A stretch of 39,239 bases of DNA, from NCBI GenBank assembly GCA_012729555.1, contig JAAYCX010000042.1, positions 1 to 39,239 of the forward strand, read 5' to 3'. The position numbers were made by a program, and so were the translations under genes. Of this stretch, positions 23,559 through 32,151 are shown piece after piece (positions within the stretch are counted from its first letter, which is position 1; the number at the start of each line of letters is the position of its first letter). This stretch comes from Acidobacteriota bacterium (GTDB taxonomy: Bacteria > Acidobacteriota > UBA6911). The notes beneath the pieces were generated by a model that saw only the letters and a list, made by a program, of their open reading frames with translations, had not been told where the DNA came from and did no database searches.

Positions 23559-23587
23559 TTGCCCCCGGGCGGGCGCCGGCCTAAAAT
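23559..23587 (+). promoter_or_regulatory. Candidate promoter of the Spinster-like MFS gene
   Basis: TTGCCC (23559-23564) and TAAAAT (23582-23587) are separated by exactly 17 bases. Transcription would start near 23594, which excludes the ATGs at 23586 and 23589 and would make an mRNA with a very short or no leader for the ATG at 23598. Confidence 0.4.
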
Positions 23588-23597
23588 GATGGGGCCC

Positions 23598-25001
23598 ATG
23601 GCCGCCATTCGCGATTTCATGAAACGCACCACCGCAGCGGATACCGGCGTCTACCCCGGCGCCCGGCGGGCGCTCGCCCTCCTCCTGCTCATCAACATGT
23701 TCAACTACATCGACCGGCAGGTCCTGGCCGCCGTGGTGGGCCCCATCAAGCGCACCTTCTTCGACGCCAACGGGGAACTCGCCGTCGGAAGCGAGAGCCT
23801 CAACGCCGTCATCCGCTGGCTCCAGGGGCAGCTCGGTTTCAAACCCGAGGACGCCCTGATGGGGCTGCTGGGCACCGCCTTCATGCTGGTCTACATGGGG
23901 GGCGCCCCCCTGTTCGCCCGCCTGGCGGGGAATCATTCCCGCTGGAAGATCGTGGGGATCGGGGTGATCCTGTGGAGCCTGGCGAGCGGCGCCTCGGGAC
24001 TGGCCACCACCTTCATCATCCTGCTGCTGACGCGCTGCTTCGTGGGGGTCGGCGAGGCGGCCTATGGACCGGTCGCCCCGGCCATGATCGCCGACATGTA
24101 CCCGATCCGGACGCGCGGGAGGGTGTTGGCCTGGTTCTACGTGGCCATCCCCGTCGGGAGCGCCCTGGGATACGTGCTCGGCGGCTGGATCGCCGGGAGC
24201 GGCATCGGCGCCTGGGGCTCGGGCCTGGTCGGGATCGCGCACGAGAGCTGGCGCTGGGTCTTCTTCCTCGTGACCATCCCGGGAATTCTCCTGGGGGTGC
24301 AATGCTTCCGGATGAAGGAGCCGCCGCGCGGGGGCGAAGGCGAACCCGCGGGGGGGAGCGCCCAGGTCCCGTGGCGCGCCTACTGGGTGCTGGCGCGCAC
24401 CCCCTCCTACGTCTTCTGCACCCTGGGGATGACGGCGATGACGTTCGCCATCGGCGGCATCGCCTTCTGGATGCCGTACTACCTGGAAACCCGCCCGGGC
24501 GCCCCGGGCAACTCCACGATCGTGTTCGGCGCCATCACCGCCGTCGCCGGCCTCAGCGCCACCCTCCTGGGGGGGATGGCGGGGGACCGGCTCCGTTCCC
24601 GGTTCCCCAGCTCCTATTTTCTCGTCTCGGGAGCCGCCATGCTCGCGGGCTTCCCCCTTTTCCTGGCGGCGCTGCACGCCCCCTTCCCCTGGGCGCTCTG
24701 GGTCCTGGTCTTCCTCGCCTGCTTCTGCCTCTTCTTCAACACCGGGCCGACCAACACCATCCTGGCCAACGTCACCCGCCCCTCCATGCGCGCCATCGGC
24801 TACGCGGTGAACATCTTCGTCATCCACGCCCTCGGGGACGTCATCTCCCCCGTCATCGTGGGGCTGCTCAACGACCGCTACGGCGACATGAACAAGTCCT
24901 TCCTCGTCGTCGGCGCGATGTTTCTCGTTGCCGGCGTCTGCTGGCTGGCCGGCGCCCGCTACCTCGAGCGCGACACCGCGCGCGCGGCCGCCGAGCCCTG
25001 A
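23598..25001 (+). CDS. MFS transporter, Spinster-like
   Basis: A 467-residue, 12-helix transporter. The first helix reads LLLLINMFNYIDRQVLAAVVGPIK, a hallmark of the Spinster-like MFS group, and GVGEAAYGPVAPAMIADMYP with RGRVLAWFYVAIPVGSALGYVLGG gives the conserved TM4-TM5 region. The bacterial group includes transporters of sugars, organic acids and drugs, so the substrate is open; location beside the hemicellulase genes suggests a sugar or sugar acid. The start is uncertain: ATG at 23598 follows GATGGGG, while upstream ATGs overlap the predicted -10 and a downstream ATG lies at 23619. Confidence 0.88.
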   Translation: MAAIRDFMKRTTAADTGVYPGARRALALLLLINMFNYIDRQVLAAVVGPIKRTFFDANGELAVGSESLNAVIRWLQGQLGFKPEDALMGLLGTAFMLVYMGGAPLFARLAGNHSRWKIVGIGVILWSLASGASGLATTFIILLLTRCFVGVGEAAYGPVAPAMIADMYPIRTRGRVLAWFYVAIPVGSALGYVLGGWIAGSGIGAWGSGLVGIAHESWRWVFFLVTIPGILLGVQCFRMKEPPRGGEGEPAGGSAQVPWRAYWVLARTPSYVFCTLGMTAMTFAIGGIAFWMPYYLETRPGAPGNSTIVFGAITAVAGLSATLLGGMAGDRLRSRFPSSYFLVSGAAMLAGFPLFLAALHAPFPWALWVLVFLACFCLFFNTGPTNTILANVTRPSMRAIGYAVNIFVIHALGDVISPVIVGLLNDRYGDMNKSFLVVGAMFLVAGVCWLAGARYLERDTARAAAEP

Positions 25002-25038
25002 AAGCCCCGTGCGCTTCCCTTTCCGGCAGGGTTGGGTA

Positions 25039-25044
25039 TATACT
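25039..25044 (+). promoter_or_regulatory. Possible -10 element of the small secreted protein gene
   Basis: TATACT within GGTATATACTGG stands out in the GC-rich gap before the gene at 25099. Only a weak -35 candidate (TTCCCT) lies about 18 bases upstream. Confidence 0.3.
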
Positions 25045-25098
25045 GGCCGGCACAAGGGTTGTACGGAAACAACATCCAATCATCTACAGGGAGGCACT

Positions 25099-25476
25099 AT
25101 GCTGCGTCGAAGCCTGGTGGCAGCGGTTCTTATCGTGGCGGGCCTGGTCTGCGCCTACGCCGCGGACATCACGGGCAAATGGAATGCGGAATTCGACTCC
25201 CAGGTCGGCCCGCAGAAGTACGTGTTCGATTTCAAGGTCGAGGGCACGACCCTCACCGGGAAGGCCATTTCCAACATCGGGGGGATGGAAGCGACCACCG
25301 ACATCACCGAAGGGAAGATAGAGGGGAACTCCATCACCTTCGTGGAAAACCTGGATTACCAGGGGATGCCGCTGCGCATCGCCTACAAGGGGACGGTCTC
25401 GGGCGACGAGATCAAGCTTTCCCGCATGGTCGGCGAACAGGAAGGGGAGACCTTCACCGCCAGGAGGGCGAAGTAG
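25099..25476 (+). CDS. Small secreted beta-rich protein
   Basis: A 125-residue protein with a signal peptide (MLRRSLVAAVLIVAGLVCAYA) and a compact domain starting ADITGKWNAEFDSQVGPQKYVFDFKVEG and ending ETFTARRAK. Regular strands with GTTLTGKA, DITEGKIEGNSITFVE and KGTVSGDEIKLSR suggest a lipocalin-like or single-sheet beta fold. I recall this domain as common in Acidobacteria and Bacteroidetes, often near or fused to glycoside hydrolases, with no established function. The ribosome-binding site GGGAGG is strong. It converges with the GH115 gene, 12 bases apart. Confidence 0.8.
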   Translation: MLRRSLVAAVLIVAGLVCAYAADITGKWNAEFDSQVGPQKYVFDFKVEGTTLTGKAISNIGGMEATTDITEGKIEGNSITFVENLDYQGMPLRIAYKGTVSGDEIKLSRMVGEQEGETFTARRAK

Positions 25477-25488
25477 CGCCAGGCAGCG

Positions 25489-28400
25489 CTACCGGCCGAG
25501 AGGACTTTCGGGCGGGCCGAGGTAGCTCGGCCTGGCCCCGCCGAGGTCCACCACGATCCTCTCGAGCACCACCGAGGGGTCCACCATCCTGATTTTCAGC
25601 GTGTGGTACCCCGCCTCGGCCAGCTCGTGGACGGAGCGGACGGTGCGGGAGGCGTTACGCACCGACTCCTCCCACTCCCGGTTGCCGTTGCGGGCGTCGA
25701 AACCCTCCGGGAGGATCGTGACCACCCGGGCCGGTTCCTCGTCGATCGAGACGGCCAGGCGCAGGCCCCGCCCCGGGGTGAAATTCAGGGTGGGGGCCAC
25801 CGTCAGGCACACCTCCGCCTTCCCCGGCTCGAAGACATAGACGCCGTACTCGAGGGCCGGGGAGTCCCCGGGCGGCAGGACGCTCGGGGTGCCGCGGGGA
25901 AAAACCGTCATGGCCGAACGGGTCCGACCGTAGCCTTCGATCTCCTCCCAGCGCGCCCCGCCCGCGGGCAGACTGCGGGTGAAGTGCGCGGCCTCGATCG
26001 CGATATGGCCGTCGCTTTCGATAAAGCCCCGGACCGCTTTCCGGACCCCGGGCGCGGGGTTGTGGAGCGGCACCCGGATATCCACGCTCTCCCCCCCCGC
26101 GCGGCCGATCCGGATGTCGCCCTCTGTCGCCCCCTCGGGGACCCGGTCCCAGTCGACCGACACCCAGAGGCGGCGTTCCTTAAGGATGTCGCCCCGGCGT
26201 TCGCTCAGCCGGATCCACGGCTGGCGGGCCTCGGCGCTGAAGACGAAGGGCTCCCGCCCCCGGTTGAAAACATCCAGGTAGCGCCGCTGCCGGTTGAAGG
26301 GGTCGATCACCGGGAGCTGCGCCCGGGCCTCCGCGCCGGGCCAGGCTTCGGCGGACCCTTCCGCCGACGCTCGCGGCCAAGCTTCGGCGGACCCTTCCGC
26401 CGTCGCTCGGGGCCAGGCTTCGGCGGACCCTTCCACGGCCACGCCGAGGGAGGCCTCTGCGGGCAGATCGAGGCGCGTGACCTTCGGCATGATGTTGCGC
26501 GGCGGGTCGTTCCACATCGTGTAGCCGATATGGACCTGGTCGGCGAAATGGTTCCATTTGCCCCCGGCAAAGACCCGGTTGTAGTGGTCCGAAAGACGCG
26601 CGTCCGCTTCGAACAGTTCTTCCACCCGGTCGGCCATGTCGCCCGCTGACGCCCGTCCCTGGCTCGCGTACAGGGCGTTGGCCCCCGCCGCCGCGTAGAG
26701 GGCGTAGACCTGGCCGAGCGCCTTGACGGGATGGAGCACGAGCGTGTAGAAGGCCTCGCGCGCCGCCGGGCGCAGTTTCCGGTGGAGTTCCTCGGCCCTG
26801 GCCGTGAGCGCGCCAAAGTCCTCGACCACCCTTTCGGCCTCCCGGTAGTGGAGCTGGGAATAGGTGGAGGGGGAGAGGAGCTCGGGCTTGCGCCGGGCGA
26901 CGTATCGGGAGTAGGTCTCCATGATGTCGGCGGCTTCGGCCGCGTGGGCCGCGCCGAACTCGCGCGCCGCCCAGAGCCGCGTGAACTCCCCCAGATTGCG
27001 GTGGTTCCAGCGTTCGGTGTTCCAGCCGTACTGGAGGAAGAACTCCATGGGATAGAGCACGTGCCGGAAGTGCCCCACGTTGACGATCCAGATCCGGTCC
27101 GCTCCGTGCAGTTTCGCCAGCGACATCTGTTCCCAGACCGAGGGGAGCGAAACGGTGTTGATCCACTTGTAGTTGCGCGGCCCGCCGACGTAGTCGAAAT
27201 GGTAGTAGATGCCGGCGCCCCCGGCGCGCCCGCGCTCCGCCCCGGTCGGCAGGCGACGGATGTTGCCCCAGTTGTCGTCGGGCCAGAGCAGGGTCACGTC
27301 GTCGGGCACCCGCAGCCCGGCGTTGTAGAACTCCACCACCTCCTTGTAGAGGCACCATAGCTGGGGGACCGCCGTGACGTCCGGGTTGATTTCCCGGGCG
27401 ATGATGCCGCGCTGGACCCCGACGATCTTTTCGAGCAGCTCCATGCTCTGGGCCACCGTTCCGCCGGGGATCATCGGGGTGTCGTTCGCCCCGCGCAGCC
27501 CGATGGTGAGGATGCTCTCGAAATCCCTGTTTCTCCGGACCCCCGCGCGCCAGAACTCCTCGAGCACCTCCGGGTGCCGGTAGTAGTTCCAGCTCCCCAG
27601 GGTCTTCTGATGCCTGCGGTCCCACTCCTTCTGCGCCCGCAGCATCGGCTCCTGGTGCGAGGTCCCCATGACGATGCCGTACTCGTCCGCCAGGCGCGCG
27701 TTTTCCGCGTCGTCCTCGTTGAAGGCGTTGTTCCACATGGCGGGCCAGAGGTAATTCCCCTTCATGCGCAGGATGGTTTCGAAGACCCGCGCGTAGAACG
27801 CGCTGTTGTAGTTGGCCACCCCTTCCGGGACCGGGGGATCTTCGCCCGGGGGGACGCTGCCGTAGGTGTGGCGCACCCATTCGCTCAGGTTGGGGGCCTC
27901 GTCGTTGATGAAGATGCCGCGGTACCTGACCGAGGGGGGGCCCTGGACCGTGGTTCCCGCCCTGACGAAGAGCCTGTCGCGGTGGGGCACCGGGACGTCG
28001 GCCCACCACCAGGAGGGGGAAACCCCCATCTGCTCCGAAAGGTCGTATATGCCGAAGATGGTCCCGCGCTTGTCGCTGCCGGCGATGACCAGGGCGCTTC
28101 GGACGCCCGGGAACGGGTCGGCGACCACCTGGGTGAGAAAGGTCTCCCATTGTCCCGCGATCCGGGCCGTGTCGATCTTCCCCGATTGCGCCAGCCTTTC
28201 GATCAGCCGGCTTTTGCCCACGGTCCCGACGAGGACGGGCCGCTCCGGAAGCGCGTCCACCTCCAGGGAAAGCGCCGCCCGGCGCCCCGTGACCTTATGG
28301 ATGTCCGACTGGAGGTCACGCGCCGCGCGCACGACTCCGGGCCAGTCCGATCCGTCGACATGGATCGGGGCCGCCGTCGCGCCCTGGACGAGGGCGAAGC

Positions 28401-28521
28401 TGCCGGGCGCCGGCCTGGACTCGACGTAGGCGGGCTGCCCGACGGCCCAGGCGCTGCCGGTGAGGAACAGCAATCCCAGCAGCGGCACAAGTGCCTTCGT
28501 GATCCGTCCCCGTCTGGACAT
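25489..28521 (-). CDS. GH115-family xylan alpha-1,2-glucuronidase
   Basis: A 1010-residue exported enzyme: signal peptide at 1-27 (MSRRGRITKALVPLLGLLFLTGSAWA), an N-terminal alpha/beta domain, then the GH115 TIM-barrel region with RGIFINDEAPNLSEW, NYLWPAMWNNAFNEDDAENARLADEYG and the WPDDNWGNIRRLP segment, and a C-terminal beta-sandwich (EIEGYGRTRSAMTVFP onward). GH115 enzymes remove (4-O-methyl-)glucuronic acid from internal and terminal xylose of glucuronoxylan. A Pro/Ala/Glu-rich triple repeat at about residues 692-728 forms an unusual linker. The ATG at 28521 was chosen over 28572 because it begins the signal peptide and avoids overlap with the GH3 gene, whose stop is 13 bases upstream. 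The two are probably co-transcribed. Confidence 0.9.
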   Translation of the reverse strand: MSRRGRITKALVPLLGLLFLTGSAWAVGQPAYVESRPAPGSFALVQGATAAPIHVDGSDWPGVVRAARDLQSDIHKVTGRRAALSLEVDALPERPVLVGTVGKSRLIERLAQSGKIDTARIAGQWETFLTQVVADPFPGVRSALVIAGSDKRGTIFGIYDLSEQMGVSPSWWWADVPVPHRDRLFVRAGTTVQGPPSVRYRGIFINDEAPNLSEWVRHTYGSVPPGEDPPVPEGVANYNSAFYARVFETILRMKGNYLWPAMWNNAFNEDDAENARLADEYGIVMGTSHQEPMLRAQKEWDRRHQKTLGSWNYYRHPEVLEEFWRAGVRRNRDFESILTIGLRGANDTPMIPGGTVAQSMELLEKIVGVQRGIIAREINPDVTAVPQLWCLYKEVVEFYNAGLRVPDDVTLLWPDDNWGNIRRLPTGAERGRAGGAGIYYHFDYVGGPRNYKWINTVSLPSVWEQMSLAKLHGADRIWIVNVGHFRHVLYPMEFFLQYGWNTERWNHRNLGEFTRLWAAREFGAAHAAEAADIMETYSRYVARRKPELLSPSTYSQLHYREAERVVEDFGALTARAEELHRKLRPAAREAFYTLVLHPVKALGQVYALYAAAGANALYASQGRASAGDMADRVEELFEADARLSDHYNRVFAGGKWNHFADQVHIGYTMWNDPPRNIMPKVTRLDLPAEASLGVAVEGSAEAWPRATAEGSAEAWPRASAEGSAEAWPGAEARAQLPVIDPFNRQRRYLDVFNRGREPFVFSAEARQPWIRLSERRGDILKERRLWVSVDWDRVPEGATEGDIRIGRAGGESVDIRVPLHNPAPGVRKAVRGFIESDGHIAIEAAHFTRSLPAGGARWEEIEGYGRTRSAMTVFPRGTPSVLPPGDSPALEYGVYVFEPGKAEVCLTVAPTLNFTPGRGLRLAVSIDEEPARVVTILPEGFDARNGNREWEESVRNASRTVRSVHELAEAGYHTLKIRMVDPSVVLERIVVDLGGARPSYLGPPESPLGR
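26339..26446 (-). repeat. In-frame tandem repeat, three 36-base units
   Basis: Units at 26339-26374, 26375-26410 and 26411-26446 share a near-identical 24-base core; the third diverges in its last third. Each adds 12 residues of the form EGSAEAWPRA(T/S)A to the GH115 protein, between its central part and the C-terminal sandwich. Such DNA-level identity suggests recent slippage and possible length variation between strains. Confidence 0.9.
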
Positions 28522-28534
28522 CTGGATGGCCTTT

Positions 28535-30841
28535 CTATCTGACACGCAGAACCGTCTTCTGCAGGTCTTCATCGCGGGAGGAGTTGCCGGTCAGGATCTC
28601 GAACTCCCCCGGCTCCACCCGGTATTTCATGTCGATATCGTAGAAAGCGAGGCGCTCGGGCGCGATTTCGAACACCACCGTCTCCGTCTGCCCCGGGGCG
28701 AGCGGGACCCGCCCGAATCCCTTCAGTTCCTTCACCGGGCGCGTGGCCGAACTCACCCGGTCCCGGATGTACAGCTGCACCACTTCCTCCCCGGCGACCG
28801 GCCCGGTGTTGGTGACATCGACCCTCACCACCGTCGACTCCCAGCGCCGGATCGATTTTTTCTCCAGGCGCGGCGGGCCGAAGCCGAAGGTGGTGTAGCT
28901 GAGCCCGAAACCGAAGGGGTAGAGCGGGCCGACCTCGTCGAAGAGGTAGCCCCGGCGCGCGGCCGGCTTGTGGTTATAGAAGGCCGGGAGGTGCCCGACC
29001 GACCGCGGGATGGTGATGGGGAGTTTCCCCCCGGGGTTGATGTCGCCGAAGAGGGCCTCGGCCGCGGCCTGTCCCGTCTCCTGCCCCAGGTACCAGCACT
29101 CGAAAATCGCCTGCGCCTTTTCGGCGAGGTTCCGGATAGACAGCGGCCGGCCGTTGAAGAGGAAGGCGACGACGGGTTTGCCCGTGGCGGCGACGGCGTC
29201 GACCAGTTCGTCCTGCAGCCCGACCAGGTCGAGCGAGGAGCGGTCCCCCAGGTGATTGCGCGCCCAGGCCTCGCGCGAGGTCTGTTCGTTCCCCCCGAGG
29301 GCCAGTACCACCGCGTCGGCCCTCCGGGCGACCCGGACGGCGGCCGCGATCCTTTTCCGTTCTTCGGCCGGGTCGGGGGTGACGACCTTGTCCTCCTGCC
29401 ACGACCCGCCGACGGTGATCCGGCACCCTTCGTGGTGGAGCAGCCGGACCTTTCCCGCCCGCGCGCGAATCCCCTCGAGGAGGGTGACGAAGCGTTTGGG
29501 CCGGCCGCTGTAGCCGCCGAGGAGCACCCGGTCGGCGTTCGGCCCGATCACGGCCAGGGTCCGCACCCGGCGCGGGTCGAGGGGAACGGTGCGGTTGTCA
29601 TTCTTGAGCAGCGTGATCGTCTTCCGGGCGGCTTCGAGCGCCAGCGCGCGGTGCGCCTCGCAGCCCGAGATCCGCACGGCCTCCTCCGGGTCCGTGTAAG
29701 GGTCGTCGAACAGCCCCAGTTTGAATTTCCAGAGCAGCATCGGCGCCACCAGCTCGTCGAGCAGCGACTCCTTGAGAACCCCCTTCTTCACGAGTTCGAC
29801 CAGGTGAAGGTAGCAGTCCGGCTCGGGCAGCTCGATATTCACCCCGGCCTTCGCGGCCAGGGCCGCCGCCCGGCGCCCGTCCTCGGCCAGGTGGTTGCCG
29901 AACAGCTCCGGGCGCTCGGCAAGCTCGCGGATGGCGTAATAATCGCTGACCACGAATCCCTTGAACCCCCATTCCTTGCGCAGCACGTCCCGGAGCAGCC
30001 ACCGGTTGGCATGCGACGGGACGCCGTCGATTTCGTTGTAGGACGCCATCACGCTGACGGCCTTCCCTTTCCGGATCGCCTCCCTGAAGGGATGGAGGAA
30101 GACTTCGCGCAGGAGCCGTTCGGAGACGTTGACCGGGGCGCAGTTGGTCCCCGATTCGGGCTGACCGTGGGCGGCGAAATGTTTCAGCGTGGCGATGACG
30201 CGCTTCTTGTCCCGGAAGCGGCCGTCCCCCTGGAAGCCCCGGACGGCGGCCACCCCCATGGCGGCCACCAGGTACGGGTCCTCCCCGTACGTCTCCTCCA
30301 CCCGTCCCCAGCGAGGGTCGCGGGCCACGTCCACGACCGGGGTCAGCGCCTGGTGCGTCCCGCGGGCACGAGCCTCGGCCGCCGTCGCCTCGAACACCCT
30401 CTCCACCAGTTCCGGGTCGAAGGTGGCCCCCAGCCCGATCGGCTGGGGGAAGCTGGTGGCGCCGGGCGCCGCCTGGCCGTGCAGGCACTCCTCGTGAAAG
30501 ATCACCGGGATCCCCAGCCGGCCCTTTTCGACGAAGAATTTCTGGATGGCGTTGGTCAGTTCGGCGTTCTCCCGAGGGTCGAGCCCGCCCCCGGCGTCGC
30601 TGGGGCGGCCCACCTGCCCGAGCCCCGGGCGGTCCCGGAAATGGCGCGCGGCCCTGGCCGGGTCGAAACGCCCCTTCCCGTCGACGAGGGTTTCCGCCTT
30701 GCCTTCCCAGACGCACCGCATCTGCGCCGCCTTCTCCTCGAGCGTCATGCGCCGGAGCAGGTCCCGCACTCGGCGCTCGGCAGGCAGGCGCGCGTTCCGG
30801 TAGGCCGGCACTCCCGATTCCTTGCTTTTCGGTTTCGCCAT
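28535..30841 (-). CDS. GH3-family beta-glycosidase (xylosidase/glucosidase type)
   Basis: A 768-residue enzyme without an evident signal peptide, so probably cytoplasmic. The N-terminal TIM barrel carries TPVVDVARDPRWGRVEETYGED, KHFAAHG (about 220-226) and the nucleophile D300 in GFVVSDYYAI. The second alpha/beta domain has GGNEQTSREAW with the likely acid/base Glu and a DRSSLDL motif, and the C-terminus is the FnIII-like domain (ELKGFGRVPLAPGQTETVVFEI). The pattern fits beta-xylosidases and beta-glucosidases. It would cleave imported oligosaccharides after side-chain removal by the GH115 enzyme downstream. GAGGAGATC precedes the ATG at 30841; an earlier ATG at 30862 is less likely. Confidence 0.94.
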   Translation of the reverse strand: MAKPKSKESGVPAYRNARLPAERRVRDLLRRMTLEEKAAQMRCVWEGKAETLVDGKGRFDPARAARHFRDRPGLGQVGRPSDAGGGLDPRENAELTNAIQKFFVEKGRLGIPVIFHEECLHGQAAPGATSFPQPIGLGATFDPELVERVFEATAAEARARGTHQALTPVVDVARDPRWGRVEETYGEDPYLVAAMGVAAVRGFQGDGRFRDKKRVIATLKHFAAHGQPESGTNCAPVNVSERLLREVFLHPFREAIRKGKAVSVMASYNEIDGVPSHANRWLLRDVLRKEWGFKGFVVSDYYAIRELAERPELFGNHLAEDGRRAAALAAKAGVNIELPEPDCYLHLVELVKKGVLKESLLDELVAPMLLWKFKLGLFDDPYTDPEEAVRISGCEAHRALALEAARKTITLLKNDNRTVPLDPRRVRTLAVIGPNADRVLLGGYSGRPKRFVTLLEGIRARAGKVRLLHHEGCRITVGGSWQEDKVVTPDPAEERKRIAAAVRVARRADAVVLALGGNEQTSREAWARNHLGDRSSLDLVGLQDELVDAVAATGKPVVAFLFNGRPLSIRNLAEKAQAIFECWYLGQETGQAAAEALFGDINPGGKLPITIPRSVGHLPAFYNHKPAARRGYLFDEVGPLYPFGFGLSYTTFGFGPPRLEKKSIRRWESTVVRVDVTNTGPVAGEEVVQLYIRDRVSSATRPVKELKGFGRVPLAPGQTETVVFEIAPERLAFYDIDMKYRVEPGEFEILTGNSSRDEDLQKTVLRVR

Positions 30842-30967
30842 GATCTCCTCTTGGTTCGTCACGGGGGGCCGGTCCCCGGCCCGCGGGGGGCCGAAAGGCA
30901 GGGTTCGGCCTCGACCGATTGTGCAATAGAAGACCGGATTTATAAAGAGGTATCGGGGGGGCGTGGG

Positions 30968-30999
30968 GGCGCGGCACGACCCGGGGGCCGTGCCGCGCC
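30968..30999 (-). terminator. Strong stem-loop after the Ldh2-family gene
   Basis: GGCGCGGCACG-N10-CGTGCCGCGCC is a perfect 11-base-pair stem in the gap between the Ldh2 gene stop (31021) and the GH3 gene. No T tract follows on the minus strand, so it may end the operon by a different mechanism or block readthrough. A possible weak GH3 promoter lies just beyond it. Confidence 0.5.
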
Positions 31000-31020
31000 T
31001 TTAACGGCGGGTTCGGATTT

Positions 31021-32127
31021 CTAGAACCCGAGGTCGTGGCCGGTGATGTTGAGCTCCGCGCGCAGCGCGTTCAGGTTCTTCTGCAGCCCCGGGGGGACCT
31101 CGATCCCCTCTTCGGTCACGCGCCGGGTGATGGCGTCGGCTTTCTCGCCGGCGGTGTAGATCCGCTTTTCCCCCGGCGCTTTCGGCGACTCGCGCAGTTC
31201 ACGCACGATATCGCCCGCCGTCTTCTTGAACCGCTCGAGCGGCAGGAAACTTTCCACGTTGATCACCAGGAAGAAGTGGCCGATGCGCAGGGGGTGGATG
31301 TTCCCCTCGTGGTCGGTGTCGTGGAGTTCGGAGAGGAAGGCGCCGTCCTGGAACGCCGCCGAGAGGATCTCGACCACGGTGGCCAGGCCGTACCCCTTGT
31401 GCCCCCCCATCAGCTCGCCGCTGCCGCCGACGGGAAGGAGCGCCGCCTTGCAGTCGTTCATCTCCTCTATCAGGTTGGTGCTGTCGGTGACGAGCGACCC
31501 GTCCTTGCGGATCACCCAGCCGGCGGGGATCGGCTTCCCGGCGCGCGCCGCCACCTCGATCTTGCCGCGCGGGGCGATCGATGTCGCCGCGTCGAAGTGG
31601 AAGGGGAACGCCTCGTCGGTCGGCGCGCTGAAGGCGATCGGGTTGGTCCCCAGCATCGGCTCCACGCCGAAGGTGGGCGCGATGGAGGGGTGGGCGTTGG
31701 TAAAGCTCATCCCCACCATCCCTTCCTTGGCCGCCATGTCGGCGTAATACCCCGCGATGCCGTAGTGGCTCGAGTTGCGCACCGCGACGGCCCCCAGCCC
31801 CATCTTGCGCGCCTTCTCGATGGCGAGCTTCATCGAATGGTAGCCGACGACCATCCCCATCCCGTTGCCGCCGTCGACGACGGCGGTGGTCGGGGTCTCG
31901 TGGACGATCTTCCAGTCGGTCACGGGTTGCTGCAGCCCCTGCTTCATCCTCTCGTAGTACATCTTCAGGTGGGCGACGCCGTGCGACCGGACCCCGACCA
32001 GGTCGGAAGCCAAAAGCACGTCGGCCACGATTTCGGCGTCCGCCTGAGGCACGCCCATCTTGAGCAGGGCGTCGATCATGAACGCCGTCACTTTTTTTAC
32101 CGGTACATAGACATTTTCTTCAGCCAT
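31021..32127 (-). CDS. Ldh2-family malate/L-lactate/sugar-acid dehydrogenase
   Basis: A 368-residue NAD(P)-dependent dehydrogenase of the Ldh2/MDH2 (non-Rossmann) family. Signatures are SHGVAHLKMYYERM, DGGNGMGMVVG, RNSSHYGIAGYYA (with the catalytic His), MLGTNPIAFSAP and GGHKGYGLATVVEIL. Family members oxidise or reduce 2-hydroxy/2-oxo acids such as lactate, malate, ureidoglycolate, sulfolactate and 2,3-diketogulonate, so the substrate cannot be read directly. The ATG at 32127 has GGAG at eight bases; the ATG at 32133 would leave too little space. It is the last gene of a four-gene leftward operon with GlcD- and GlcF-like proteins, pointing to 2-hydroxy-acid or sugar-acid metabolism. Confidence 0.93.
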   Translation of the reverse strand: MAEENVYVPVKKVTAFMIDALLKMGVPQADAEIVADVLLASDLVGVRSHGVAHLKMYYERMKQGLQQPVTDWKIVHETPTTAVVDGGNGMGMVVGYHSMKLAIEKARKMGLGAVAVRNSSHYGIAGYYADMAAKEGMVGMSFTNAHPSIAPTFGVEPMLGTNPIAFSAPTDEAFPFHFDAATSIAPRGKIEVAARAGKPIPAGWVIRKDGSLVTDSTNLIEEMNDCKAALLPVGGSGELMGGHKGYGLATVVEILSAAFQDGAFLSELHDTDHEGNIHPLRIGHFFLVINVESFLPLERFKKTAGDIVRELRESPKAPGEKRIYTAGEKADAITRRVTEEGIEVPPGLQKNLNALRAELNITGHDLGF

Positions 32128-32151
32128 TTTCATAACTCCGTGATTGTGAAT

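Noticed and set aside
22055-23589. Long alternative frames on both strands across the GPH symporter
   Set aside because: The symporter frame has clear membrane helices and family motifs; the others are charged or Arg-rich and motif-free.
28460-31024. 854-codon plus-strand frame
   Set aside because: Antisense shadow of the GH3 gene with biased composition.
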